Assembly (NCBI GenBank): GCA_963743015.1
Contig: CAVUOD010000014.1
Span: 372,001 to 436,000, forward strand
Direction of reading: 5' to 3'
Length of the DNA stretch: 64,000 nucleotides
Source of the DNA: CAVSRC01 sp963743015
GTDB taxonomy: Bacteria; Pseudomonadota; Alphaproteobacteria; Rhizobiales; Kaistiaceae
The notes beneath the pieces were generated by a model, which worked only from the letters and a program-made list of their open reading frames with translations, had not been told where the DNA came from and searched no databases. Made by a program: the position numbers and the translations under genes. Below, in pieces: positions 54,941 to 63,645 of the stretch (position 1 is the first letter of the stretch; every line of letters starts with the position of its first letter).

Positions 54941-55696
54941 ATGACGGACAAGCGTATCGCTTTGGTCACCGGCGCCAACCAGGGAGTCGGTTTCCAGGTT
55001 GCCAAGGAGCTCGTCGGCGCCGGCCACACCGTGCTGGTCGGGTCGCGCGACTTCGCCAAGGGCGAGGCGGCCGCGGCCAAGATCGGGCCGGGCGCCATTG
55101 CGCTCCAGATCGACGTGACGGATCAGGCATCAATTGCCGCCGCTGCCGCGCGCGTCCGCAACGAGTTCGGGCGCCTCGACCTGCTGGTCAACAACGCCGC
55201 GATCTCAAATACCCGCAAGGGCGACCTGTCGCTTGCGGAGTACGCGAAGATATCGCGCACGAGCACCGTGTCCCTCGATGAAATGCGCGCCGTCTGGGAA
55301 ACCAACGTGTTCGGCGTGCTCGCCGTGTATCAGGCGATGCTGCCTTTGCTGCGCGAATCGTCGGATGCCCGCATCGTCAATGTGTCGAGCGGCGTCGGAT
55401 CGCTCACGATGAACGCCGACCCCGCCTTTTCGTACCGCGCGTTCTACGGGCCCGTCTACTCTGCGTCCAAGGCGGCGCTCAACGCCGTGACGCTCGCCAT
55501 GATGATCGAGCTGGAGTCGAGCGGGATCAAGGTCAACCTGGTCTCGCCGGCCTTCACCAGTACGAACCTCAACGGATTTGAAGGCACGGAGTCGGTCGAG
55601 GACGGCTCGCGCGAGGTGGTGCGCGTCGCGCTGCTCGGCCCTGACGGACCGACCGGCACATTCACGCGCTGGGAGAACGTCACCATCCCGTGGTGA
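54941..55696 (+). CDS. SDR family oxidoreductase
   Basis: The 251-residue short-chain dehydrogenase has TGANQGVGF (cofactor loop), NNAA, SSGVGS (catalytic Ser region) and YSASK (catalytic Tyr and Lys). The loop between strands 4 and 5 carries an insertion (NTRKGDLSLAEYAKISRTST). The ATG at 54941 is six bases after AAGGAG, better placed than the ATG at 54935. It forms a small unit with the aldo-keto reductase, under the adjacent TetR gene. Confidence 0.9.
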   Translation: MTDKRIALVTGANQGVGFQVAKELVGAGHTVLVGSRDFAKGEAAAAKIGPGAIALQIDVTDQASIAAAAARVRNEFGRLDLLVNNAAISNTRKGDLSLAEYAKISRTSTVSLDEMRAVWETNVFGVLAVYQAMLPLLRESSDARIVNVSSGVGSLTMNADPAFSYRAFYGPVYSASKAALNAVTLAMMIELESSGIKVNLVSPAFTSTNLNGFEGTESVEDGSREVVRVALLGPDGPTGTFTRWENVTIPW

Positions 55697-55742
55697 CGGG
55701 CATCGGCCCGGAAATCAAACCGTTCAGCAACAGGAGTCTAAA

Positions 55743-56771
55743 ATGCAGTACCGCACGCTCGGACGCACCGGCATCAAGGTCAGCCCCTATTGCCTCGGCG
55801 CCATGATGTTCGGCGCCGCGGGCAACCCGGACCATGACGATTCGATCCGCATCATCCACAAGGCGCTGGACGCCGGCATCAACTTCGTCGACACGGCCGA
55901 TTTCTACAGCCACGGCGAATCCGAGGAGATCGTCGGCAAGGCGCTCAAGGGCCGGCGGGACAATGTCGTGCTCGCCACCAAGGCGCATCTGCCGATGGGC
56001 GAGGACCCCAACAGCCAGGGCAATTCGCGGCGCTGGCTGACATACGAGATTGAAGCCTCGCTGCGTCGCCTGCAGACGGACTACATCGACCTCTACCAGA
56101 TCCACCGCCCCGCACCGGATACCGATATCGAGGAGACGCTCTCGGCGCTCACCGATCTCATGCGCGCCGGCAAGGTGCGCGCCATCGGCTCGTCGACCTT
56201 CCCGGCTTCCGAGATCGTCGAGGCGCAGTGGGTCGCGGAGCGACGCGGGCTGGCGCGCTTCCGCACCGAGCAGCCGCCCTACTCCATCCTCAACCGCGGC
56301 ATTGAGCGCGAGGTGCTGCCCGCCTGCGAAAAGTACGGCATGGGCGTGATGGTGTGGAGCCCGTTGGCGATGGGCCTGCTCACCGGGCGCTACCGCAAGG
56401 GTCAGCCGCTGCCCGACAGCCTGCGCATGAAACACTTCCCCAAGCAGATGTCGGACAAGCGCAGGCTGGATGCGGTCGAACAGCTCATCCCCCTGGCCGA
56501 GGCATCGGGGTTGTCCCTCACCCACATGGCCATGGCCTTCGTCATCGCCCATCCCGGCGTCACCTCGGCGATCCTCGGTCCGCGGACGATGGAGCATTTC
56601 GACGATCTGCTCGCGGGCGCCGAGGTGCGCCTGAGCGACGACGTGCTCGACAGGATCGATGCGATCGTTCCACCCGGCACCGAGCCCGGACCGATGTTGT
56701 CCTACGATCCGCCGGCGATCCTGGACGCGGCGTTGCGCCGTCGTCCGGCGGTCGAGCGCGCTGCCGCCTGA
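55743..56771 (+). CDS. Aldo-keto reductase
   Basis: The 342-residue TIM-barrel NADPH reductase has the full tetrad Asp50, Tyr55, Lys80 and His121 (in VDTADFY, LATKAH and YQIHRP). The C-terminal cofactor segment includes ILGPRTMEHFDDLL. It resembles the AKR subgroup of YajO/TAS-like enzymes. It starts 46 bp after the SDR gene. A role in reducing reactive aldehydes is plausible. Confidence 0.92.
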   Translation: MQYRTLGRTGIKVSPYCLGAMMFGAAGNPDHDDSIRIIHKALDAGINFVDTADFYSHGESEEIVGKALKGRRDNVVLATKAHLPMGEDPNSQGNSRRWLTYEIEASLRRLQTDYIDLYQIHRPAPDTDIEETLSALTDLMRAGKVRAIGSSTFPASEIVEAQWVAERRGLARFRTEQPPYSILNRGIEREVLPACEKYGMGVMVWSPLAMGLLTGRYRKGQPLPDSLRMKHFPKQMSDKRRLDAVEQLIPLAEASGLSLTHMAMAFVIAHPGVTSAILGPRTMEHFDDLLAGAEVRLSDDVLDRIDAIVPPGTEPGPMLSYDPPAILDAALRRRPAVERAAA

Positions 56772-56776
56772 CGGCG

Positions 56777-57412
56777 TCAGCCGAGCCCCGACCTGGCCTC
56801 GGCGACCAGCCGGGCGGCGATCGCCAGCATGACCAGGCCGATGAGGATGTCGAGAACCTGCCAGGCGCGCGGCCGGGCAAAGATCGGGGCCGCCAGCCGG
56901 GCGCCGTAGCCGAGGCCATAGAACCACATCACCGAGGCAAGACCCGCCCCGGCGCCGAAGGCGACAGAGCCGGCGCCGGGGTGCCGGCCGGAGAGCGTGC
57001 CGATCAGCACCACCGTGTCGAGATAGACGTGCGGGTTCAGGAAAGTGAGCGCCAGGCAGGTGGCGACCGTCGCGGCCAGTCCGGCGGTCGAGCGGTCGGC
57101 CGGGGTCAAAGCGCCCGGGCGGAGCGCGCGATGGAATGACAGGAGCCCGTAGACCGCCAGGAACAGAGCGCCGGCCAGGCTGACCGCCGTCAGCAGCGAC
57201 GGCATCTCGTGGACCAGTGTGCCGAGCCCGCCGACCCCGGCCGCGATCAGCGCGAGGTCGGAGAGCGCACAGATGCTGGCGACGGCGAAGACATGCCGCT
57301 GCGCCAGACCCTGGCGCAGGACGAAGGCGTTCTGCGCGCCGATGGCGACGATCAGGCTGGCGCCGAGCAGGAAGCCCTCGACGGCGGCGGAGAGCAGCGT
57401 GAAGCGGTCCAT
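56777..57412 (-). CDS. LysE/ArgO family amino-acid exporter
   Basis: The 211-residue inner-membrane exporter has six predicted spans. The family start GFLLGASLIVAIGAQNAFVLRQGL is followed by SICALSDLALIAAGVGGLG and the central FLNPHVYLDTVVLIG motif. It exports lysine, arginine or a related amino acid. It is convergent with the aldo-keto reductase. A decayed relative lies at 53907-54055. Confidence 0.92.
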   Translation of the reverse strand: MDRFTLLSAAVEGFLLGASLIVAIGAQNAFVLRQGLAQRHVFAVASICALSDLALIAAGVGGLGTLVHEMPSLLTAVSLAGALFLAVYGLLSFHRALRPGALTPADRSTAGLAATVATCLALTFLNPHVYLDTVVLIGTLSGRHPGAGSVAFGAGAGLASVMWFYGLGYGARLAAPIFARPRAWQVLDILIGLVMLAIAARLVAEARSGLG

Positions 57413-57418
57413 CGCGGC

Positions 57419-58105
57419 TCAGAACAGCGTCGGCTCGACCGGATCGAGCAGGCTCGGGTCGTCATTGGCGGCGGCATTGACCCGGCTCGAGATCGGGATC
57501 GCCTCGAGCAGTTCGTCTGGCGCGGGGCGAAGCAGCGCGCTCGCTTCGACCGGATCGCCGGTCAGCCACTGCTCGAAATCCTCTGGCGCGACGACCACCG
57601 GCATGCGGTCGTGAATCGGGGCCACGGCGCGATTGGCGGCGGTGGTGACGATAGCGCCCGAATCGATCTCGCCACCGGTCGCACGGTCAGCCCATGTCTC
57701 CCACAGTCCGGCAAAGGCGATCGGACCGCCGGCGCGCGGCCTCAGCCAGAAGGGCTGGCGGGTCTTGCCGGAATTGGAGCCCGGCAGCTTGCGCCATTCA
57801 TAGAAGCCGGAGGCCGGCACCAGGCAGCGGCGGTAGCGCATGGCGGCGCGGAAAGAGGCTTTGTCCAGAATCCCTTCGGCACGGGCGTTGATGAGCAGCG
57901 CGAACTGCTTGGGGTCCTTGACCCAGGAGGGAACCAGGCCCCAGCGTACCAGAGCGAAGCGGCGGGCGCCGCCCATCATGCGCACGACGGCGATGGGCTG
58001 GGTCGGCGCGATGTTGTAGCGCGGCGGAAAGGCTTCGCCGTCGAGATAGCCGAACAGGGCGGCGAGCTCTTCCGGCGTGGCGGTCAGGACAAAACGTCCG
58101 CACAT
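57419..58105 (-). CDS. SRAP/YedK family DNA-protein crosslink protein
   Basis: The 228-residue protein starts MCGRFVLTA, so Cys2, which forms the thiazolidine bond with abasic sites in single-stranded DNA, is in place once the initiator Met is removed. Other conserved parts are YNIAPTQPI, RWGLVPSWVKD, NARAEG, CLVPASGFYEW and HDRMPVVV. The ATG at 58105 is required by this chemistry, although a longer frame exists. Divergent from the Nudix gene. Confidence 0.92.
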   Translation of the reverse strand: MCGRFVLTATPEELAALFGYLDGEAFPPRYNIAPTQPIAVVRMMGGARRFALVRWGLVPSWVKDPKQFALLINARAEGILDKASFRAAMRYRRCLVPASGFYEWRKLPGSNSGKTRQPFWLRPRAGGPIAFAGLWETWADRATGGEIDSGAIVTTAANRAVAPIHDRMPVVVAPEDFEQWLTGDPVEASALLRPAPDELLEAIPISSRVNAAANDDPSLLDPVEPTLF

Positions 58106-58211
58106 GATGGCTTGGTTCGCTCGGGCAGTGTGCACGGTGGCCGGGACAGGGCATTCAGGATAGCAGACAATTTCGCTCACCTCCTGCCGGCTTTCGGATA
58201 CGGTCGCAGCA

Positions 58212-58646
58212 ATGGATGCTCAGCCTGAATCCCCGCCGCAGCGGCCGCTGCTTGGCGTCAGTACGCTGGTACGCCGGGACGGCAAGGTGCTGCTGGTGCG
58301 CCGCGGCCGGCCGCCGGGAGCCGGGGTCTGGGCGCTGCCCGGCGGCAAGGTGAAATTCGGCGAGCGCCTTGAGGCGGCCGCAATCCGTGAGATTGGTGAG
58401 GAGACCGGCATCGCCGTCGACGCCCTGGCGCCAATCGACAGGGCGGAGATCATGAACCGCGACCCGTCGGGCGCCGTCGACTTCCATGCGGTGCTCATCG
58501 TCTTTGCCGGCCGCTACGTTGGCGGCGAAGTCCGGGCCGGCGACGATGCAGCGGAGGCGCGCTGGGTCGACCGCGCCGAACTGGACGGACTGGAACTGAC
58601 GAAGGATACCCGCCGCGTGATCGAGACACATGGATTGACGCCATGA
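58212..58646 (+). CDS. Nudix hydrolase
   Basis: The 144-residue protein has an intact Nudix box at about 44-67 (GGKVKFGE, then REIGEETGI), with all metal-binding glutamates. It probably cleaves a nucleoside diphosphate derivative or an NADH-like substrate. Its stop overlaps the start of the next gene (ATGA). Confidence 0.92.
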   Translation: MDAQPESPPQRPLLGVSTLVRRDGKVLLVRRGRPPGAGVWALPGGKVKFGERLEAAAIREIGEETGIAVDALAPIDRAEIMNRDPSGAVDFHAVLIVFAGRYVGGEVRAGDDAAEARWVDRAELDGLELTKDTRRVIETHGLTP

Positions 58647-59038
58647 CCAGCCTCAGGACGACGGCGCTGGCAATCGTGGCTGCGCTGATGATGACGGCGA
58701 CGGTGCTCCCTGCCCGCGCCGCAGACAGCAGCAGCGCACCGGCCTACGAGCCGGACCTGCTGCGACTTTCGGAAATTCTGGGGGCGGTGCAGTTCCTGCG
58801 CGAGCTGTGCGGCACCGACGAAGGGGCGGTATGGCGCGACCAGATGCAGGCGCTGATCGACGCCGAGCAACCGACGGCGGAAGAGCGGGCACGCATGATC
58901 GACCACTTCAACCGGGGCTACGAAAGCTACCGCTCGGTGTACCGGGTATGTACCAACTCGGCGCGCCTGGCGGTGGATCGCTACCTGCAGGAAGGTGCCC
59001 AGATCGCCGCCGAAGTCGCCGCCCGCTACGGAAAATGA
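58643..59038 (+). CDS. TIGR02301 family secreted protein
   Basis: This 131-residue protein has a signal peptide (MTSLRTTALAIVAALMMTAT.., cut near ARAADS). The helical mature part contains LSEILGAVQFLRELCG and FNRGYESYRSVYRVC, matching an alphaproteobacterial family of unknown function. Two cysteines could pair in the periplasm. Coupled to the Nudix gene by a 4-bp overlap. Confidence 0.8.
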   Translation: MTSLRTTALAIVAALMMTATVLPARAADSSSAPAYEPDLLRLSEILGAVQFLRELCGTDEGAVWRDQMQALIDAEQPTAEERARMIDHFNRGYESYRSVYRVCTNSARLAVDRYLQEGAQIAAEVAARYGK

Positions 59039-59041
59039 TGG

Positions 59042-59057
59042 TTAATCAACGGTTACC
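59042..59057. promoter_or_regulatory. Possible CtrA-type box
   Basis: TTAA-N7-TTACC lies upstream of the next small gene, with a further GTTAACC at 59084-59090. The alphaproteobacterial cell-cycle regulator CtrA recognises TTAA-N7-TTAAC, so this is a near match only. Confidence 0.3.
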
Positions 59058-59157
59058 GCAATCCCCTAAAATTTTAAGGACGCGTTAACCGTTTCTTCAC
59101 GATGTGCTGGCGCACGCCCGGGCGCGTGATACCTTGCGCGAAGTCTTAACATCGCCG

Positions 59158-59451
59158 ATGAATCGCAGCGGGCGACGAACCATGACGATTGCGACCGGAC
59201 TGGCCCCAGCCGCCAAGGATGAGCGCTCGATTGCCGAGAAGAAGCGCCTGGCGCTCACCTATCTCAGCGATGCCTGGGACGAAGCCCTGGCGGACCGTAT
59301 CGATCCCGACATCCTGGCGAATTCCGCCCTGTTCCTGGCGCTGTCGGACCTGGTCGCGGCCTATGGCGAGGAAGCCGTCGCCGAATTCGCCCGGGCGCTG
59401 CCGAAGCGCATCGAGGGGTTCGAGTTCAGCGTCGACGTTACCGTCCAGTAG
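59158..59451 (+). CDS. Small conserved-looking hypothetical protein
   Basis: The protein is 97 residues from ATG 59158 or 89 from ATG 59182. It is mostly helical (SIAEKKRLALTYLSDAWDEA, then LALSDLVAAYGEEAVAEFAR) and ends in a beta-like strand. There is no signal peptide and no recognised domain. The codon use matches its neighbours. Function unknown. Confidence 0.65.
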   Translation: MNRSGRRTMTIATGLAPAAKDERSIAEKKRLALTYLSDAWDEALADRIDPDILANSALFLALSDLVAAYGEEAVAEFARALPKRIEGFEFSVDVTVQ

Positions 59452-59570
59452 CCGGGTCGCCTGCCCGCCGCGGCGGTGCATCGCCATGCCGCAGGCCGGG
59501 TGGAATTCGTCCCATCCGGCCGCAAAAGGCTCTAGGATGGCCTGGGACGACGCCGGGCCCGAGGGCAGCC

Positions 59571-60281
59571 ATGCGGCAGATTTTTCCGTGTAATCCGTTT
59601 TTGCGGGCCGTCAATCTTGCGCTGATGGTCACGATGCTTGCCGCCGGCGCAATATCTACGCCGGCGCGCGCGGCAACCGAGGGCCGCCCCGTCCAGACCC
59701 AGACCATCGTCGTTCCGCCGGACAAGGCTATCGAACCGGGCATGCCGGAGGTGCCGCCTGACAGCGCCGAGGCGCCCGCCCCGGCAGCGGAGCCAGCAGC
59801 GCCCGACATGCCGATACCCGAGGTCCTCTACGACCTCTCCAAGCTGCCGGTTCCGGTGGCTCGCCTGCGCCAGCAGATCATCGATGCGGCGGCGACCGGC
59901 GACCCTGAGAAGCTGCGGCCGATCATCGACGCCAACGACCCGCCGCCGCAGCTCAGCCTCGACCAGGTCGACGGCGACCCGATCGCCTTTCTCAAGTCGT
60001 CTTCCGGCGACCAAGGCGGCCGCGAGATCCTGGCGATCCTGACCGAGGTGCTGGAGGCCGGTTTCGTCCACGTGAATGTCGGCAGTCCGGACGAAATGTA
60101 TGTCTGGCCCTATTTCGCCTATTACCCGGTGGACAAGCTGACGCCGCCGCAGCTGGTCGAATTGTTCAAGCTGGTCTATGCCGGCGACTACGAGGACATG
60201 AAGGCCTACGGCACCTATCTCTATTACCGCGTCGGCATCTCGCCGGACGGCCAGTGGAAGTTCTTCGTGGCCGGGGAGTAG
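59571..60281 (+). CDS. Secreted hypothetical protein
   Basis: The 236-residue protein has a signal peptide (cut near PARAATE), then a proline/alanine-rich linker (about 45-80) and a folded domain rich in conserved aromatic residues (MYVWPYFAYYPVDKLTPPQL, YGTYLYYRVGISPDGQWKFF). It is probably periplasmic and may bind murein or another envelope component; that is a guess from location and composition. It is convergent with the D-Ala-D-Ala ligase. Confidence 0.75.
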   Translation: MRQIFPCNPFLRAVNLALMVTMLAAGAISTPARAATEGRPVQTQTIVVPPDKAIEPGMPEVPPDSAEAPAPAAEPAAPDMPIPEVLYDLSKLPVPVARLRQQIIDAAATGDPEKLRPIIDANDPPPQLSLDQVDGDPIAFLKSSSGDQGGREILAILTEVLEAGFVHVNVGSPDEMYVWPYFAYYPVDKLTPPQLVELFKLVYAGDYEDMKAYGTYLYYRVGISPDGQWKFFVAGE

Positions 60282-60290
60282 GCCGCAGCC

Positions 60291-61367
60291 TCACGCCGAC
60301 CGGGCAGCCCGTGCCAGCCCGTGCGCCACCAGCCGGTCGATGATCTCGGCATAGCCGACGCCGCTCACCGCCATCGCCTTCGAATACATGCTGATGTCGG
60401 TGAAGCCGGGAATGGTGTTGAGCTCGTTGACCAGTACGCGCCCTTCCGCCGTGACGAAGAAGTCGGCGCGGGCCATGGCATCGCAGCCGAGCGCGCGGAA
60501 CGCCCTGGCCGCGGTCTCGCGGACCCGGTCCTCGACCGCCTGCGGCAGGTCGGCCGGGACGTTCAGTATCGCACCCTTCTCGTCGACATATTTGGCGTCG
60601 TAGCTGTAGAAGCCATGGCTCTCCCCCGGGACGATCTCGCCGGGGCGGGAGACGAAGAGAACGCCGTCGGCATCCTCGATAACCGCACATTCGATCTCGC
60701 GGCCGGCGATGAATTCCTCGGCGAGAAGCTTGCTGTCGTGGCGAAAGCCCTCGGCGAGCGCCGTCTCGAATTCCTGGCTGGCGTGGACTTTGGCGACACC
60801 GACCGAGGAGCCCTGTCGCGCCGGCTTGACGAAGAAGGGCAGCCCGAGGGTGCGTTCCAGTTCGGCGAAGTCCGGGACAGCGCCCTGGTAGATCGTGAGC
60901 GAGCGCGCCGCCGGCAGACCCGCCTCGTTCAGGAGCCGCTTGGCGATGTCCTTGTCGAGCGCTACCGCCGACCCGGCAATGCCGCAGCCGGCGAGCGGCA
61001 CCCGCGCCACCTCCGCCAGGCCCTGCACCGAGCCGTCCTCGCCGGGCAGGCCGTGCAGAACGGGAAACAGGATGTCGATCTTCGGCAGTTCATGCGGCGC
61101 TCCGCCGGCGGGAAACGCCATCATCCGGCCCCTGCCGCCGGGCATGAGGCAGACTTCCGTGCCGGCCGACGGCTTCTCCAGCGTGCCGTCCGCATAGCGC
61201 GTCAGCAGCCATTGCCCGTCGCGCGTGATGAAGATCGGCACGGCATCGTATCTGGCGGGGTCGAGCGCCCCCATGACGTTGGTGGCCGAGAGAACCGAGA
61301 CGTCATGCTCGGCCGAGCGTCCGCCAAAGAGCACGGCGATGCGCAGCCTGTTCGATGAATCGCTCAT
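60291..61367 (-). CDS. ddl: D-alanine--D-alanine ligase
   Basis: This 358-residue ATP-grasp ligase has LFGGRSAEHDVSVLSA at the start, HGLPGEDGSVQGL, PARQGSSVGVAKV and the C-terminal VNELNTIPGFT with metal-binding residues. It joins two D-alanines for peptidoglycan precursors. It lies outside any mur/fts cluster, as a single gene. Confidence 0.93.
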   Translation of the reverse strand: MSDSSNRLRIAVLFGGRSAEHDVSVLSATNVMGALDPARYDAVPIFITRDGQWLLTRYADGTLEKPSAGTEVCLMPGGRGRMMAFPAGGAPHELPKIDILFPVLHGLPGEDGSVQGLAEVARVPLAGCGIAGSAVALDKDIAKRLLNEAGLPAARSLTIYQGAVPDFAELERTLGLPFFVKPARQGSSVGVAKVHASQEFETALAEGFRHDSKLLAEEFIAGREIECAVIEDADGVLFVSRPGEIVPGESHGFYSYDAKYVDEKGAILNVPADLPQAVEDRVRETAARAFRALGCDAMARADFFVTAEGRVLVNELNTIPGFTDISMYSKAMAVSGVGYAEIIDRLVAHGLARAARSA

Positions 61368-61628
61368 ACAGCCGATGTCCTCCGCCGCGATTTCCGGTCC
61401 CCCCGATCAGCGCCGCGAGCGTCCGGGGGCATCGGCGAAGCTGAAGCGATGGATCATCGTCTGGCGGTACCGTTTGGGGACCGGCACCATAGGGCAAGCG
61501 CCCCGTTGCGTCGATTGCCGCCCCAGCGCGACTCGTCCGGGCCACGCCGGCGCGCTCGGCCTCAGGCGGTCGCCATCTTCTCCCGCCAGACCGTCTGGCC
61601 GGTGAGCCGGCTCATCCCTTCGCGGTAC

Positions 61629-61901
61629 TCGTCTTCCGAGGTCGACCAGCGCAGACGGGCGTATTCGTTCGCCGAGACGGTCGGCGCCGCGCCGGTGGAA
61701 TATCTGATCAACTGGCGGATGGCGCTGGCCAAGGATGCACTGCTTCGCGGCCGCGGCACGCTGGACGAGATCGCCGATGCCATCGGCTACAAGTCGGCCA
61801 GTGCGTTCAGCACCGCCTTCAGCCACAGGGTAGGCTGTCCGCCACGCGACTATGCTTCGACGCTTGGAAACGGCGTGGCGGGACAGGCCGTTCCACCATG
61901 A
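61629..61901 (+). pseudogene. AraC family regulator, C-terminal remnant
   Basis: The end of an AraC/XylS helix-turn-helix domain is readable (FAETVGAAPVEYLINWRMAL, then LDEIADAIGYKSASAFSTAF and GCPPRDYAS). The first helix-turn-helix and the whole sensor domain are missing, and upstream sequence in this frame is noise. The 61368-61628 stretch shows no other gene, apart from a minus-strand frame end at 61562 that I cannot assign. Confidence 0.65.
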
Positions 61902-61910
61902 GAAACACCG

Positions 61911-63449
61911 GTGATGCCGGCCGCCGCGCGTGGTATCATTGGCTCGGCAATGATCGACGGGATTCTGCAGATGACTGCATGCCCATTCGATCATCGATCG
62001 GGACGCATGCCTGCCCGCGCCTGGCTTGGTGGCCTGACCCGCGGCGGGGCGTCGTATTTTGCGATTGTGGCAGGCGGGACGGCATTGGCCGTCGCGGTGC
62101 TGGCGATGGCCCTGCTGGCTACGTCCGCGGGCACCGACCCGGCCGTGGCTCAGCGGCTCGATACGCAGGCGCTGCACTACCTTGGCGCCTTCCGTCTGCC
62201 CGAGGGTGGCCAGCGGCCCAGGACATTCGAGTATGGCGGCAACGCCATGACCTTCAGGCCGGACGGCGACGCCTCCGGGCCGCGTGACGGATTTCCCGGA
62301 TCGCTTTTCATCACCGGCCACGAGCGCATACCCTACGGCGAAGTGCCGGATGGCGATCAGATTGCCGAGGTGACGATCCCCAGGCCGGTCCTTTCGAGAG
62401 ACCCGGCGGCACTTCCCCGCGCGCGCTTCGTGCAGCCCTTCCAGGATGTCGCCAAGGGCCACTTCAGGGCCTTCGAAGAAATCCCCACAATCGGATTGCA
62501 GTACCTGAACGTGCCGGAGACCGGCCCGCGGATTCATGTCGCCTGGGGCCAGCATTTCGAACCGGAGACGCCGGCCGGCACCCATGGCTGGTTCAGTCCG
62601 GACCTGTCGCATCCCGACTTCAAGGGCGAATGGTTCCTGGCGGATCGCTCCTTCTACGCGATCAACGGCTACATGTTTGCGATTCCAAAGGCGTGGGCGG
62701 ATGCGCACGTGGCAGGCCAGCGTCTCGCCACCGGCCGCTACAGGGATGGCGGCTGGTCCGGCATGGGACCGGCGCTGTTCGCCTATGCGCCGTGGCAGGA
62801 CGGCAATCCGGCGCCGCCGCCGGGTGCCGAACTGAGGAGCACGCCCTTGCTCCACTATGCGAGTTCTCAGGACACCGACCGGATCGAGGGGGCTCTGACC
62901 GGCTATCAGCATCCGGACGACTGGAGCGGTGGGGCGTGGATCACCACGGCGTCGGGCAAGGCGGCGGTCCTGTTCGTTGGCACCAAGGCGACGGGCGCCA
63001 GGTACTGGTACGGCTTCGTCAATCCGGCCGGACCTGATCTGCCCTGCGTCTATGCGCCGGTCGTCGATGAATACACCGCCTGCCGGATGGCCGACGGCAG
63101 CGCCTGCGCGCGCAGCGAGCAGCAGGAGTGCGAGGGCCACGACGACATGCGTGGCTGGTGGAGCAGCCGCTTCGAAGGCCAGTTCATCCTCTACGACCCC
63201 GATGATCTGGCGCGCGTGGCGGCAGGCGAGCTGAAGCCGTGGGAGCCGCAGCCCTATGCCACGCTGGCGATCGACAAATATCTCTATCTGACGCCCTCGC
63301 CGGACGTGGACCAGCTTGTCGGCACGGGCGTGCAGCGCAGGTACCGGACCGGCGGCGTCGCCTTCGACCGGGCGCGCGGCCTACTCTATGTGCTCGAACA
63401 GTTCGCCGACGGAGCGGCCCCTGTCGTCCACACCTGGAAAGCGGATTGA
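61911..63449 (+). CDS. Membrane-anchored or secreted hypothetical protein
   Basis: The protein is up to 512 residues long, with an internal hydrophobic segment (about 49-72, SYFAIVAGGTALAVAVLAMA) that would act as signal or anchor. The large extracytoplasmic domain has repeated aromatic/glycine motifs (FEYGGNAMTFRPDG, AINGYMFAIPKAW, YWYGFVNPAGPD) and several cysteines (DLPCVY, YTACRM, QQECEG). No known catalytic motif was recognised. A beta-propeller-like fold is possible. The start could be the GTG at 61911 or an ATG at 61950 or 62007. Confidence 0.75.
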   Translation: MMPAAARGIIGSAMIDGILQMTACPFDHRSGRMPARAWLGGLTRGGASYFAIVAGGTALAVAVLAMALLATSAGTDPAVAQRLDTQALHYLGAFRLPEGGQRPRTFEYGGNAMTFRPDGDASGPRDGFPGSLFITGHERIPYGEVPDGDQIAEVTIPRPVLSRDPAALPRARFVQPFQDVAKGHFRAFEEIPTIGLQYLNVPETGPRIHVAWGQHFEPETPAGTHGWFSPDLSHPDFKGEWFLADRSFYAINGYMFAIPKAWADAHVAGQRLATGRYRDGGWSGMGPALFAYAPWQDGNPAPPPGAELRSTPLLHYASSQDTDRIEGALTGYQHPDDWSGGAWITTASGKAAVLFVGTKATGARYWYGFVNPAGPDLPCVYAPVVDEYTACRMADGSACARSEQQECEGHDDMRGWWSSRFEGQFILYDPDDLARVAAGELKPWEPQPYATLAIDKYLYLTPSPDVDQLVGTGVQRRYRTGGVAFDRARGLLYVLEQFADGAAPVVHTWKAD

Positions 63450-63645
63450 TTGTTCCGCCGGGACCGCGAGGCGCAGGACTTGCGTCATTTCTCCAGATGT
63501 CTGCAGGTGCGGCATTGCGGAAGCGCCGCCGGGCCCGAGCGGCTTCCGGATCGTGCGGTGCGGGCGGATATTCGCCGCCCACCTTGCTCCGCCGCGCGGC
63601 GCCACCTAGTTAGCTGTTAGCGACAAGGCTGGGGCGGAACGCTTC

